Origin: Misgurnus anguillicaudatus
Taxonomy: Eukaryota; Chordata; Actinopteri; Cypriniformes; Cobitidae
Direction: 5' to 3'
Assembly (NCBI RefSeq): GCF_027580225.2
Contig: NC_073358.2
Location: forward strand, 43,482,501 to 43,546,500
Length of the DNA stretch: 64,000 nt
Part shown: positions 46,587 through 60,037 of the stretch, piece by piece
How positions within the stretch are numbered: the first letter of the stretch is position 1
How the letters are laid out: each line of letters opens with the position of its first letter
The notes under the pieces: model-generated
What the model saw: only the letters and a program-made list of their open reading frames with translations
What the model was told of the DNA's origin: nothing
Database searches by the model: none
Made by a program: the position numbers and the translations under genes

Positions 46587-46869
46587 ATCAGTCTGACTGT
46601 GACTTGTAGGTCCTGAATTAGATAAAGTACTTACTCATCAACCGTTAAAACAGCAGGTCTTATTTAGTATTAATGAATTTGGACGTACTACAGCCGCCAT
46701 TGTTGATACATTACATGACATACGTCTCCCTAACAACAAGTTAGTTGTTAACTGGAATGATGTTAACGCTTCATTTTTTAATAAAACAACACCTCTCCTC
46801 CTTCTTCTTTATTGGGTAACTTCTCTCCCGGGGGCTCACGAGATTTGTAAAGTGTCTATTGAATCTGGG

Positions 46870-47630
46870 TACTTTTCGCCTACTGTTTTTCGAATACTAT
46901 GAATTCAGACATACTATTCGCCTCACCTATTGCTATATCATATGGAAGTAGGCGCTTTCGTACGCAACGCAAGACATTTTTACGGAAAGTTTAAATGAAA
47001 ACACATTAAGCTAGAAGTATAGTACTGATTTTACGCATACGTGAGGGTCAGTGTAAATTTTGCAAATTTCGTCATCAGAATATTCAACCCAATCTCACGG
47101 AAATTGGTGTATAGAAACAAAAAGTTTATACATTTATTTGTGCTAGTGACATGATTTTCCACTGTTTTTCGTGCCACTGGAGCACTGGAATGTCTTTTTC
47201 TATATCATGTAATTTTATATTTTGTTTTCTCATAGTTTTTTCTTATTTTTTTACCATTGTTGCTTGTGTTTGGGGTTAGAATCACTTTCTGCGACATCCT
47301 AACCCAAACCCCAACTTTAACCCCAACTCCAGGCGAGAATAGTTTTAAAAGCGGACTAAAAATGTAAAAACCAATGCATCAAATTACATCCTATGCAAAC
47401 CCTGAATCTAACCCCAACCCCAAGCGACAATGATTTAAAAAGGAAAAACAATGAGAATTTTATTTTTTTAAGTTTCTAGAAATTCATGCTGTGTGCCATG
47501 AAAAAGACAATCGTGCTCCAGGTGCACGAAAATCGAAAATTGTGTCAATAGCATGAATAAATTAATAAAAAAATGTGTGACTATAACACGACTTGCCGTG
47601 AGGTAGGGTAGGAATAGTATACGCACTGTA
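46870..47630. mobile_element. Old ACTATTCG/GTAGGCG element interrupted by a foldback MITE
   Basis: Flanking segments with CATACTATTCGCC and GTAGGCGCTT (46905-46960) and GGAATAGTATACGC (about 47607) resemble the subterminal part of 26167-27687. The block between, 47094-47603, is a foldback MITE with CTCACGGAAATT and GACTTGCCGTGAG ends and the same TTTTTCGTG/CACGAAAA and GGGGTTAGA units as 46024-46586. Confidence 0.6.
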
Positions 47631-47979
47631 CGGTCACCGCCGGATTTTTGTAACCGTGCATACTTTGTACACGTAGGTTGTGCATGCGCATGCAGAAGAA
47701 TGTGTAGTATCTAGCCCAGAAGATGCATCGCATTTTTTGCAATGCGCATGCTTCGAACGACAGTGTACATACATCCGCATCAAATAAATTATGTATTTCA
47801 ATTATGCTTTTTGACTGAATCGTTTAACCATTTCTTTTCTATCCATTTATAGTCTTTAATCCACTACAGAGAACCTTTTGTGAACCATACAGTCAAAAGA
47901 GAGTCTTCTATGGCATTGTGTTTCACCTTTATTTTAAATGTAGAGTGTAAGTTATACATTACTTGCATTTGCATGTACA

Positions 47980-48560
47980 CGATTCTTTACCGTGATTACT
48001 TCTGCATAAGTGCCCTGTTTAAAACGCCTGCATGCTTCGCTGTTTGCAGCAGGGGTGCCGCTATCCCTCACGGAGCCATTAGCACAATCTGCAAGCCGAG
48101 CATAATGAGAGACTTTGTGGCGTTTCTTATTATTATTTTATGATTGTTAATCTCAGCGCATCTCTGTTACTCTGGAGCCGGCGTGTGTAATATCCTCTCT
48201 TAGGACTGAGGTATTTCTGCTGGGCTGGTAGTAAATAATCTCCCTGTGATCGTGCGGCGTGTTTATAGTCTATCAGGGACAGCTGGGCCAACTAAACTTA
48301 ATCAGTTTATTAGTGGAGTGCTGAGGAAATGTGATATATGATGTCTGGGGTAATCAGAAGTCATCATGCTTCACTTGCTGGCCTCGAATTTCATAACAGT
48401 GCCAATTATTCCTCCGTTATTAATTATAAAACATATTTTCCTTAATTTGCATTTTCTGTCACCCATGATTTTACGCCAGGTTAGACGTGAAACCTGTACT
48501 CGGGAACGGTGTCGCCAGTATCTCCGGTTGTATGTTAGAAAAGATAATTAGCTTCCCCAT
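47980..48560. promoter_or_regulatory. Candidate conserved non-coding element cluster
   Basis: A 580-bp TE-free stretch of high complexity. It includes ATTATTCCTCCGTTATTAAT then TTTCCTTAATTTGCATTTTC, an octamer-like ATTTGCAT, and TTAATCAGTTTATTAG. Such texture is typical of vertebrate developmental enhancers in gene deserts, but the call is inference only. Confidence 0.3.
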
Positions 48561-49890
48561 ATACAGCACAGCATTGCTGCTCGGCAGGGATGCTTGGTGC
48601 CACATTTGGATTGTGAAACCGAAACCCTGGATTTAAATTTACATTTGAGGTAAAAAAAGAGCTTAGCCATTCCCAGTCATGACCTATATAGCATGATGTT
48701 ATAATTTCAGATGTGTCACAACTCTTTTCATCACTATTATTTTTGCTTTGTGATGAGACGTGAACAAGGTTGACTATATATGCTCGAGGTCTCCGATGTC
48801 TCTCTCCGCCCGAGCCTTTTTTCCGTTTGATCCTGTTTTCATTCCGGGTGAATTGCTGCAATTTCCCGGCTGATCTGACGGAGTGTTGGTGGCCCATGAT
48901 CAGAAAGAAACCAGGGAGCTTGAGAGTTTGGGTTTGCCAGAGGATAGGAGAAGTCCTCTTTGAAATTTCACAACGTAACCGCTCTCATTAAGAATAGTGT
49001 CAAAACATTGTCTAACCGCCGGAGAAAGTGTAACTCTATATCTTTGAAAGTTTATACGAAGCCTTTCCTACAGTCCGCCCACAATATCATCTACACTGAG
49101 ATGCCCCAAAATTTGTAATACCTTCAAGATAAGATTTTCAAGGCAGTTCTTTAACACAGTTTAGAGGATTTGATGGTAGGGCTCATCTTTATATTGCATT
49201 TTTTCATTTAATTGGACAATAACGGCATCATACATTTCTTACACAACTGCATACACAACCATTTAAGCTTGCCTGAAGTGTTTCCTATGATCTTAAAATC
49301 TTTGTAGTTGTAATTTTAGATGTATAAAATTATATTTATTAGTGCTGCAATGAATTGCAGTTGATCTATGATCTGTACGGATCATGACCCACGGTTCGGC
49401 TCGCACTTGATTTGCGGATTAATACGCAAATTTAAATAGGGAAAATGTATAATTTGCATGTGTTTCAAAGGTTTGCAACTGTTAACATTCAAGTGATTTT
49501 AAATAATTTAACCTCAAAAAGGAGCTAAAGTGAGCAGTTTATGCACAAACACGTGCGGTTGAATGTGTCCAGTCCAGCTCCAGTCAGACGTGATCATCAT
49601 TCAAAGATCAGCAGATTCAGAACTCTTGATGTGTGTTGCGTTACTGTGTCTCATACTGTAGTGTATTAAAATACATTTGGCTAATAGAGCAATGAAAAAC
49701 AACTTAACGTTTTTATGTGGGGCGACTGTTTATGCTGCGCCATTTGTAATTCGCCCTATGTCTGTGTGTGTGCGCGCACGTGCGTAAGGGCACTCAATAG
49801 TGCACACACGGAGATGTCAAATAGACACGGATTTCAAATAGCAAGCAAACATAAAATCTTTCTAAGCAAATTTTTCTTGAATTTAGTGTT
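48561..49890. other. No gene seen
   Basis: Mostly repeat-poor. The 120-codon minus frame at 48535-48897 has no recognised family. A decayed repeat beginning TAGTGCTGCAATGAATTGC may start near 49340. A GTGTGTGTGCGCGCACGTGC stretch occurs near 49760. Confidence 0.45.
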
Positions 49891-49894
49891 TAAA

Positions 49895-50075
49895 AATATT
49901 TTCAAGATTTTTTTTGCTTACCCCATTGGCAGATTTTTTTGCTTGTTTTATGCACAAAATTACTTAAATTTTATATTTTTGGTCTAAAAACTTCTTAATC
50001 TAAACATCTTAATTTAAAAAATGTTCGATATTTTTACTGAAAACATTTTCTTGAAAATCATTTTTTGCAGTGTGA
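49895..50075. repeat. Partial MITE, TTTTTTGCAGTGT family
   Basis: Contains CCATTGGCAGATTTTTTTGC and the end CATTTTTTGCAGTGT, shared with the two relatives at 20660-20876 and 50312-50677. Confidence 0.65.
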
Positions 50076-50311
50076 TGAGAACTGGGATCAAGATCACTGG
50101 ATAAAGGGCTGAATTTGGATCTTTACCTCGCAATCGTATGAATTTTAAAGATGAAGAATGAATATAATTAACATTGTTTGTTCATTTATGTTGTGTTTTG
50201 GTGTAATTATTATTGCATATGAGAAGACAGAAGAAGACAGCATAGGAGAAAAAGTGTTTTTTGTGGGTCGTGGCAAACAAACTAAACATTTTAAAATGAT
50301 TACAGAGATGA

Positions 50312-50677
50312 TACACTGCAAAAAATACTTTCTTAGTATTTTTGTCTTGTTTTCAGTAGAAATATAAAAAAAAATTCTTAAATCAAGATTTATTTTCTTG
50401 ATGAGCAAAATGACTTAAAAAAATTGGTCTAGGTTTTAGACAAAAAAAAAAAACATAAAATAAAGTGAATTTGTGTTTTAAACAAGCACAAATATCTGCC
50501 AGTGGGGTCAGAAAATGATTCTTGAATAAAGTGTTTAAGAAAAAATTACACTTATTTTAATATTTTTTTCTCATCCCATTGGCAGATATTTTTGCTTGTT
50601 TTAAGCACAAATTCATTTAAATTATATATTGGTTGTCTAAAAACTAGACTTATTTAAAGTCATTTTTTGCAGTGTAT
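50312..50677. mobile_element. MITE (ACACTGCAAAAAATA ends)
   Basis: ACACTGCAAAAAATACTTTC at the left and AGTCATTTTTTGCAGTGT at the right are inverses. The interior has AATCAAGATTTATTTTCTTG and two inverted copies of the TTGGCAGATATTTTTGCTTG unit. Confidence 0.8.
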
Positions 50678-50782
50678 TTATTTTAAGGTTTTAAATTGTA
50701 GTCTTGTTTTATACTGTATTTAATATAAATGAACATTTTATTAGGTAAATGATACTGTCATAAATAAATAAGTCAGAAAATA

Positions 50783-51055
50783 CACTGTAAAAAATACTTT
50801 GCTGCCTTAAATTTTTGTTGTTGAATCAACTCAGATTCACAAGTCATTTGAACTTACTATTATTTATCTTGACTAGAGATGAGTTGTTATAACTACAGGT
50901 GAGTTGTTTTAACTTATAAATTTGACTTTTCTCAAATATATTTTATAAGTTGTGACAACTTATTTCTGTTGACATGACTTGTAAATCATGAGTTCATGAG
51001 TTGACATGAGTTGATTTAACAAAAAATTTTAAGGCAGCAAAGTTTTTTTACGGTG
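50783..51055. mobile_element. Palindromic MITE (CACTGTAAAAAATACTTTGC ends), uninterrupted copy
   Basis: TGCTGCCTTAAATTTTTGTT at the left mirrors TTTAAGGCAGCAAAG at the right, with repeated GAGTTGTTATAACT and GACTTGTAAATC units inside. It reads GATTTAACAAAAAATTTTAA across the site where the 60-kb copy carries an insertion, so it is an empty-site reference. Confidence 0.85.
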
Positions 51056-51274
51056 TATGAATGAAAACATGTCATTAACATAAGTAAGAAATGCCACTGC
51101 CCACGATTTTAACATTTAGAAATATAAACACGTACAAATTTGTACATCTGTAAAGCTGTTAATATGTATTAGCATATTAGTCCTATATTATACGTTTCAG
51201 TGTGTTTTGAAACGTAAAAAGTACATGTTTTACAACAACACTTTCTATAAAAATACGTTGAGTATATACAGTAT

Positions 51275-52176
51275 GGGTGATTCTCACGAAAACTTGGTTT
51301 TAAAAATGTCAAGCATGAAAATGTAAAAATTGCTTAAATTTACTTTTTTTCCCACCAGACATTGAAAAACAAAGTCTGGACTAAATGGGAACATTAATTT
51401 AAAAACTTTTACTGATCATTTAACACTTTTTGTAACATAATTTAAAAAATTTGTCCTAAAAAATCTCATTACCGCAACAGTCAGAAAACATCAACACTGA
51501 CATATTTTCAAAATGACATGACAAACCTGAAAGAACATAATTTGGAGATTCTGCACATGCATTTAAAATCAAAGTAATAAGCTTCTATTAATTAAATTAA
51601 CATTTAATAAGCATCTGTTGCGGTAATGATAATCAAAATGTCGTGTAAGCATTCTGACAAGACAATATTTCAAATTAACTGTAAAAAAATGATCTTACCT
51701 GGTAGCCATCTTGAAGTAACTGGTCCATGTGCTTGGTCACTCAAAATCAAACTTTATTAAAATTCTGTATGTGTGCTTAAACTGTTCTCAAAAAGTGTTG
51801 CGAAGGATGATAACATCAGGCATGGACACATCATTTTCCTAATTTTTCTTCATTATTATTATACATATTCAGTAAATATTTTTTCTGTCATCTAAAGTAG
51901 TCTAGCAAAACATCCATTTATTTTCTTAATATTTTTGTGTTAATTTGATTAAATTACAACATAACGAATGTTCAAACACAGCCGGACACATTGATAATTT
52001 CAGCAGAAAATGAGATAAAATTTACAATTATAAATTCTTATGTTGAAATCACACATTGTGCAAGGTAGAACACAGTATTGTGTTAATTCTGATGCTTTTT
52101 AATGTTACTATATTACACATTTTAAAGCTAAAATCATTAGTGCCGTGGTGTTTCAATGGTTTCGTGAGAATCATCC
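51275..52176. mobile_element. Non-autonomous TIR element, 4-bp-TSD family, copy 2
   Basis: Begins GGGTGATTCTCACGAAAACT, ends TTTCGTGAGAATCATCC, with GTAT on both sides (51271-51274, 52177-52180). It is nearly collinear with copy 1. Motif units lie at 51463-51478 (inverted), 51616-51631 and 51796-51812; the fourth has lost GCGGTAATG near 51990. Confidence 0.9.
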
Positions 52177-52180
52177 GTAT

Positions 52181-54780
52181 ACAATCTTAACACTAACAGA
52201 CTTTCAGCATGAACTTGAGATATTATTGGTCCTCTTGAAACACAGAAGTCATCCAGTATTCTATGTGGTATATTTGAAGCAGGTAGGCTTGTGGTTCATT
52301 AGAATCTGTGTGTTGCTGTTCTCTGACAGCGTGTCAGCTGAGACGACAGCAGCTGGTTCACACAGCGTCACCTGTGATGATATGCCTCTAATCAAAGACT
52401 TCCTCTTTGGAGCTGAGCCGTCTTAGATCTCACACTCTTAAAATAAGGACAGAGATCTTTTTGAATATATAATAGTAGAGGAACTCCCACACATGCAAAC
52501 ACAAAGATGTTGTGCTCATATACAAGTCACCATTCTGTTATCTGATTTTAAACCGTTGAAACAGAGGCAGTATTGATTTTTGTTTCCACATCAGTATTAT
52601 ATTTGTCTTGGCACAGGGAATTGAGAGTAATATAAACTCTTCATGCATTTACCAGCTTTGAAATCACTTTATTCGTTTTGCAGATGCTGCAAGATCCTAC
52701 AGCTGTTATCTGTTAGCCAGCTGTGATCTCTTCTTCACAGCTGGTATTAAAACATGTTTTATTCGTTATTTTTGCTTCTCCATACAATAAATGATTATAT
52801 TTCATAGTCAATGTGCTGTTAAGACTAATTTCGTATAGCTTAAACTGCTAAAGGTCTGGTGCACATTACCATTAATTTTGTCTAACAAACTTAAGCTGAT
52901 ACAAAAAGCAACTAACCACAGTTATTTTGTTCGTACTTGGATCATGTACTGTATAGGCCTACCTTGTGTCAAATAAGTACAAATATAATATTTGTTTCGA
53001 AATTTTGTTTTACTATATTCATATAAACTTACTTTTTTCCAATAAACTAATGAGTTTTGCATCAAATTGATTTTTGTTACTCTTGCAATAGATGATGAAT
53101 AATAACTAGATATTCATAGACGGTTAATTGTTACATCTATGATGATTTGTAGATCTTTTACCTTTTAAAGGCCGTTTGTATCAAGTTGTGGTCAAGTTTA
53201 TTTAAAGTCTCGAGGCAAGTGCACTCATTATGGACACGTCTGAAACAAAACTCGTGTTCACAGGGGGGCGCTTTGAAAAGCAGAAGAAACCCCACGTTTT
53301 CCATGCGTTTCAGATGTTTATGGACCCTAAAGCAAGAATTCTTCCAATAAGTGGTCTGGACTTGGGACACAATCAATGTGGGCATAAAGTGTGGGGACAT
53401 CTCCCACCTGCAAATTATGCAAATGGGGCTGGATAATATTGTGAGTGCTGGCAGCCTAGGGACAGCAACCTTCAACTCTGGAATGACAACACTGTCCCTC
53501 GTGGCCAAAAAAGATGACCAGCCCACCGGAAATTCTCCCGGTCCTCCAAATAGCCAATCCTAGCCTGCACTGAATCGATCAATCAATCACAGTGCAGCTG
53601 CTCAATACAACTAATCATATAGACTTTTTAATTACAGCTTATCAAATACAATCACAAACATATTTGAAATTAAATGTAATAATTAATTTGTTTGTTTTAG
53701 TGAAATCTATCATTATTCATTGACTCACACTTAGCCACTTATTTCTCACGTACCTATTTAATGGTGCTACACTTTATGAAGAGGGTGCCAGAACAACAAT
53801 TCCCCATAATACACTGCAACATCATCCGGCAATAAGATGGCAGTCTGTATTGGTTTTATTCATCTGTTATTTTACGCAACAATGTTATGTTGGCTGAACA
53901 TAGAATTTTTAAGTAAAGCTGACAAGACACACTTTTTGTTGAATTAGCTCAATTAAATTAAGTTCACATCTGTGTTGTTATCTGTGTATCTGTTCATGTC
54001 TATTCTGAGAGTTGCTTAGGTAAACGATTGAACGGCTGGATTGTCAACCTGACTAACAAGCTCTCACCATCACTCACTCTCTTTCTCTCTTTCTTTCTAT
54101 TTCACTAATATTGTTCACTTTGCATTGTCTCTGGCTGACACACAGCTGACGCTTAAACAGTGTTGATGAGCACAAAGACACTACACTGTGCTGTTAGTGC
54201 TTGTTACCTGCGTTGTTGCCAATTAAACTTAAACTTAAAAAGACACAAGCTTTATTTCTGTTACTTTCAATTTCTCTATCCACTATCAGAAACCCTAGAC
54301 AATCTTAAACCTTAGTTGAGTTTCCTTAACAAATCAACCCTTTCATAAATTGATTGTTTCATTTGATTACCCTTAAAGATCTGATCCACGTGCCTTTAAA
54401 TGAATGATCATTTATTATTGACTGATCATAGGGACTGTAAGGAAGAGGATTAGGGATGGAGATCTGCTAAAATATCAACATTTACATTTTAAAGCAAGAT
54501 TAAAGCATGTGCAGTCAGAGTCAATACATTTGACAACAGATATTGACTGCGGCATTAACTAAATGAACCATTAGTGTAAGCTATTGTCCAACTATGTGTG
54601 TCGCAGTATGCTGGTATTGACAATAACTGTGATTATTTAAAAAGTAAAATAGATATTATGCTAATACTACACATGATAATATCATAAATACTGTATTCCA
54701 GTGTCAGTATATGGCTGACCCTCCAATACTGTATAATACGTAGTAGTATTGCACCAACCTGGTATCCTGGAAAACCTATA
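52181..54780. other. No gene seen
   Basis: About 2.6 kb, largely repeat-poor. The overlapping frames at 53158-53526 (minus) and 53230-53563 (plus) lie in a GC-richer patch but match no family I know. No RNA gene is recognised. Confidence 0.45.
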
Positions 54781-54784
54781 ATAT

Positions 54785-54905
54785 TCGTGACCCTATCCAA
54801 AGCGAACAAGCTAATTTTTTTATCAGTACTTGTGTTCCCTGGGTTCAAACCCATTACCTTATAAACACAATGCTCTGCCACTGAGCTATTTCACAAGTTC
54901 ACACT
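54785..54905 (-). repeat. tRNA-derived SINE
   Basis: Read on the minus strand it has TAGCTCAGTGGCAGAGCATT (box A type), then GGTTTGAACCC (box B type), CAGGGAACACAAGTACTGAT, and a shortened GCTTTGGATAG tail. This is the usual plan of a fish SINE with a tRNA head. It has internal loss and no intact cloverleaf, so it is not a functional tRNA. Confidence 0.8.
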
Positions 54906-54941
54906 TACAAATAAGTCGGATAGATTAAATTAGTAAACGTA

Positions 54942-55262
54942 TTTGGCGTGCTGTCCGGGGAGAGGGCTCTGAGCTTGGAAATGGGCCCAAACGCAGAGTA
55001 TCCTCCCCCCGGTTTAGGAATTAACCTGGTGAGTGAGAGGAGACGGGGTGGTGGAGGGATTCTGAAGACTGCAGAGGATCTTTGGAGAGTTAAACTGTGA
55101 CTTATATATGGCTTGCCTTTGTGGTGATTGGGTAGATATGATGATTACTGATTGAGGACAGCTGGTGGTACTAGAGTATTTGTTGATTACTGATTATAGA
55201 TAGCTGGAAGTATTTAAGTGGTTTATTTGACGTGCTCCTCCCGAACTACGTTAATAAAACAT
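54942..55262 (+). repeat. Possible solo LTR or other dispersed repeat
   Basis: A GC-richer block opening GGCGTGCTGTCCGGGGAGAG and closing with GTGCTCCTCCCGAACTACGT and AATAAAACA. The AATAAA near the end and the sharp shift in composition suggest an LTR-like unit, but no target duplication or internal region is visible. Confidence 0.35.
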
Positions 55263-57253
55263 CATAAAGGAACACTGTATATGTATATTTATCATTAGAA
55301 ATATGTTGCTAAGGACTTGATTTGGACAACTTTAAAGGTGGTTTTCTTAATATTTAGATTTTTTGCACCCTCAGATTCCAGACGTTCATAATATTTATTA
55401 TTGGAAAGTTTATTTATTCAGCTTTCAAATGTTGTATAAATCTCAGTTAAAAAAATAGACCCTTATGACTGGTTTTGTGGTCCAGGGTCACTTTTTACAT
55501 GATGGCAATTTCGTATTAATTTGTTAAATGGGAACTTTACAAAATGTATGATTATGCAAAGAGCACGAATGAAACCCCATCCTAACCCCAAAGTCACAGA
55601 GGAGAAAGCAGATCAAACTAAAATTCTTGAATTAGCCACCTTGTAAAATAGGTTTGAGATTTTATTGTATTGCACCTGTTTAACATTTTGCCTTAAAAGC
55701 CACAATAGTTACAAAATCTCTCTCCGCCTCCCAACACTGGTATTTTAGGTATTATAAATTGTTGGCCAAAAAGGCACAAAATAGAAGACAAATTTGTGCA
55801 AAGAACCCTTTGCTGTAGTTAAATACACGTTTAGTTCTTCATGTTTATTAAAACAAAAAAATAATAATTTAAATCTTCGAATTAGTTACACACTTGCCAT
55901 TTATTTGCAGTGATTATATCCCGATTGCAACCACAATAATGTAAGGAATATTAGTGGCATTTCAAAAGGTTTGTATATTAGTTGTTTTAAAAAAGCAGAT
56001 TTCATAGCGTGTTTTTAATATAACGTTTCTGGGCATAGATAACATATTATTGCATATAAGTATGCATCACACAGTAGTATAGGGTATTACATATAGATTT
56101 ACTGTAGCTCTATCAGTCATATCAGTTAAAAAAGGCCTTAAAACCTGAACTGAAACCTTTTATTAAATGTTATAGTTGAGGAAAGCTGACATTACTGCGT
56201 CATGAACCATTAAATGTCTTTTGTCTTTCAAAAAAGTGGGGTTATTTTCTGTGTAGAGAACATTGAAGGTTGTTTAAATGGTTCATTGAAGGTTGTTTGA
56301 TCGGGTCTCTAATTTTGGCTGAGTACTTTGGTTATTTTGGCTCACGCTGTAATTCGAGATTTGCTTTTCTGGTATCAGTGTTTGCAGGAATGATTTGAAT
56401 GAATGAACACTCAACCTACTGGCAGTCTTTAATCTATAAAAAAGTACCATTTAGTATGTTTTTTTAAGCCGTTCAGTATAGCATAAAAACATTATACATT
56501 ATTCATATCCCCGTAAACCAAAAATTACAGCAGATTGTGATCGCTTTTGGTTCTTTTCCTCATGCAAATCAATCTTCTGACCTCAGTACACTTGGAATAT
56601 TTGTACTTTTTGTACAAAATTGTGCCTTGAATTGTTTTGTATGCTGTGTTTTTTATTATATAATAAATAAATGGGTACATATTATTTGCTCAAAATCATC
56701 ATGCACTATGAAATTATTGTTCAATAAGAAACAACAACTGGAAAAATGAACCACTGTTCAAACTGACAGGTGATATAAAGTAATTCGACGTTTTCCTAAT
56801 GCATGTTTGTGTTTTATACAGTATGCAGTTTTATGAGACATATATAAGACACACTGATAGTTTGTTTTTTTATTTATTTAGAAAACAAATTAAATAGGCC
56901 ACCAAATTACGTATATATAATTAAATGTTGGACAGGGTTGATTTTAAATAAATATGAGACTCAAAAAATGTGTTACATAAGACATACCAACAGATTCAAA
57001 GCTTATAATTCTTACTAAAATATGCATTTGATAGCAGTAGGATTCATATGAATGGACATTCAAATGTGTAAATCCAGTATTTCAATCTTCTCTCTTTCAA
57101 TCAATATACGCGATGAATGTGAAGATGGCCTGCTGTGTTTCATGAAAATAAATAAGGCATATGTGGAGGTACACTGAGGTTTGCTGGGGAGCATCACGCT
57201 ATACTTTACAGCCAGTCAAATTTAAGTATTTTCTAAAGCTAGTTACAACGGGT
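55263..57253. other. No gene seen
   Basis: AT-rich sequence with no recognisable TE termini. The frame at 56537-56749 has no family likeness. Confidence 0.5.
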
Positions 57254-57261
57254 GATAATTC

Positions 57262-58762
57262 CAGTGGTGGACGAATTACACAAATCGTGTACTTGAGTAA
57301 AAGTAAAGATACCCAGGGTAAAATATTACTCAAGTAAAAGTAGAAGTACTTGCTTAAAATTTTTACTTGAGTAAAAGTACAAAAGTATCTGCCTCAAAAT
57401 GTACTTAAGTACAAAAGTACTGTGATTTATTATGGCCGTATCATTTTTGTCACAAAATTCAAATTATGTGAAATAACTCTCTTGGCTAACCAATCAATTA
57501 ATAGAAGGACATTAATAAATCAGACACTGATGTCTATTAAAATTATCATAAGCCTAAAACCTTAAAAACAAAAAATTTCCTTTAGCATCAAATGAAATAA
57601 CAGGATTTGATAGCAGTAAGTCTCATTTCAAGATTTATTTGTTAAATAATTTATCAGTTTAAGTGTAATAAAAACTTGACTTAAGCACAGGTTCACAATA
57701 GTTTTCAAAACATTAAATACATAACGTTATCTAGAAATCAGTCTCCCTTTCTTTGACAAATAAAACAAGCCTTACAGAATATAATTTCAGAAACGTTTTA
57801 TGTGCTTAAGCATGTCATATGTATATTGTAATACATAATTAAATGTATATATTTTGGAAGCAAAACTTTTGAAAATATTAATAACAATCTCAGTTAATAG
57901 GGAGCACTCCAATCCACCTGCCTGTTTAAGCATCATACACTGCATGGCTAGTCAAAATGTCATTTATATTTTACAACAGTGTTGATAGTGATTAACTGTC
58001 ATTTCAAAATAACAGAGCACTGAGCTTCAAATACAATGAACTTAAGTGAAACAGCTAACTATACAGCTAAAATAGCTTCAGCCTGCATAGCTTAAAGTTC
58101 ATTCATGATAACGTCGTATATATTTTATCAACACAATTAACAGTTTTCTGCAAGCTACTGTTAAGATTGCTCATTTAAAAATATAACCAGAATAAAAATG
58201 GCTTACCTCTACGCGTTTCCTTAGATTTGAAAGAGTATTCTTTTAAAACGAAATAGCACAGTTTCAAGGCAGGCAGAGAAGACACGAAGGACTCGTTCTT
58301 TTATTCAAGGACTTAAAAAAACGCGGGTAAATAAGGCCATTGTTGTTGTTATCTCCTCCGTTGTTTTTGAATGCAGTTTCATTCTCCAAACGATGCATTG
58401 GCTGGCTGCACTCGCGTGCGTGACTCGCGTAGCTTACGTGAAACAGCGCGGCAACCAAAACAAGTTCGAAACTAAGCGCATGCTGTACCCTGATTGGTTG
58501 TTTGACGCATCACGTGTGCATCTTAGTTTTTTTGTGCAGCTTTAGTTTGCCCAGTTACGTTTTTTATCCACTGATAAATAAAAAGGAACGACCGATTTTT
58601 TAAAATGTAGTGGAGTAAAAAGTAAGATATTTGACTTTAAAATGTAGTAAAGTAAAAGTAAAAGTCTCCCAAAATAAAAGTACTTGAGTAAAGTACAGAT
58701 ACGCGAAAAAACTACTTAAGTACAGTAACGAATTACATTTACTTCGTTACTGTCCACCACTG
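57262..58762. mobile_element. hAT-type element (CAGTGGTGGAC ends)
   Basis: CAGTGGTGGACG at the left and CTGTCCACCACTG at the right, with GATAATTC duplicated at 57254-57261 and 58763-58770. Subterminal ACTTGAGTAAAAGTAC units are repeated many times at both ends. The 1501-bp body has a GC-richer part (58200-58560) but no transposase frame. Confidence 0.92.
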
Positions 58763-58789
58763 GATAATTCACTAAATTTAAATACAGAC

Positions 58790-59720
58790 CCTAATCTGCT
58801 TTCTTAAAGTAAATGAAACAGGCCTGTGATCAACAGAGCTGCTCTTTAACAGGCAGAAAATGGGACTCCCGCGTTCTCCAGCGCCCCGACTCTCTCCACT
58901 ATTATGCTGCTGTCAACACTAAGCTCCGCTGCCAAGGAAAGCGCAACATCGTAGCGGCACGCCACCATTTGTGCACCTCTTCTGTGACTGAACCAACAGA
59001 AATAAAGAGGGAAAATAAAAGCCGAAGGGGACATGGGAAAGCCTGGGTGGGTATGTGTGTGAGAAACAAACCTAATGAAAGTGAGGCACGCAGAAGATTT
59101 CTCCATCCTTTAGTTTTAATTTGTTAATATGGGGATTTGAAACTGAGCGTTTGGAGACGTCGCGCTCAGCTCAGCCTGTCTAAACTAAGTGCATAATTCA
59201 GAAACCCCAATGAAAGCAGATTAGGGGACTTTCATTTGGTTACATATCAGCACAGAACGTCTTCATTAGAGCTTTGGGTTTAATAGGCCCAGCTACCCAC
59301 AAAAAGTCAGTGGGTTTCCAGAAATGCCACATTTGTACTTAGGATACGGCGACATAAATCCAACACGTTTTCCTTCAAGTCACCTTGCGTAGTCTTAATT
59401 ACCCGTGCTTTTTCGGTACTCTGGGGTGATCTTCAATGTGGGGGAGCAAAAAGTGAGCAGTAACATTTATCATCTCAGCATTTCATGCCACTTCATTGCT
59501 TGACTAAGCTAAAAATGTATATTTGGCTTCCTCTCTCACGTAATCGGGTCTACAGAGCAGGTTTGAGCAGAAGGGTCCCTGCTGTACTGTTGCTATGCAG
59601 TCAATTTCTCCTGGCTCGCCTACCACAGAGGGCCATCGCATAAAATTTCATTTTCGAAGCTCTCCGTGCTCCTCCGCTCGCTCTGCAACCTGAGTGCATG
59701 TGAGTTCTTACCAAAACAAA
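58790..59720. promoter_or_regulatory. TE-free, complex stretch; candidate non-coding conservation
   Basis: About 900 bp without recognisable repeats. Overlapping frames at 58813-59127 (plus) and 58846-59106 (minus) are not recognised. The call rests on the lack of repeats and on composition only. Confidence 0.2.
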
Positions 59721-60037
59721 CTCGCATGAACAGTATTTATCTTCATTTAGTTTGTTATTATGTTGCTTTAATGGAAATCTCTTCTTGCATTACTTTGTTA
59801 GTGAAGCTAATAAGCATATACTGTAGTAGTCATGATGAGCATATTAAATTAAATACAATTAAATTATTACAGCGCATCAGAAATTAAATAGCAACCTTTC
59901 ATTGAATATATTTTGAATATTAAGAATTGAGCTATAACTTAGTAGCAAGTGCGTATACTTAAATAATGCTGTTGTTACAACCCATGGTTAGATAAAATAT
60001 TTCATTGTGTTAAATGTTGTATTCTGTTTTATTTTAA

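Noticed and set aside
53158..53563. Overlapping 122-codon minus and 68-70-codon plus frames
   Set aside because: No family likeness, no splice or regulatory context, and two strands open at once suggests chance in a GC-richer patch.
54830..54905. Possible functional tRNA gene on the minus strand
   Set aside because: Box A and box B are present, but the flanks continue into a SINE body and the stems are not intact.
57262..58762. Possible hAT transposase inside the CAGTGGTGGAC element
   Set aside because: No frame with transposase motifs is visible; the element appears non-autonomous.
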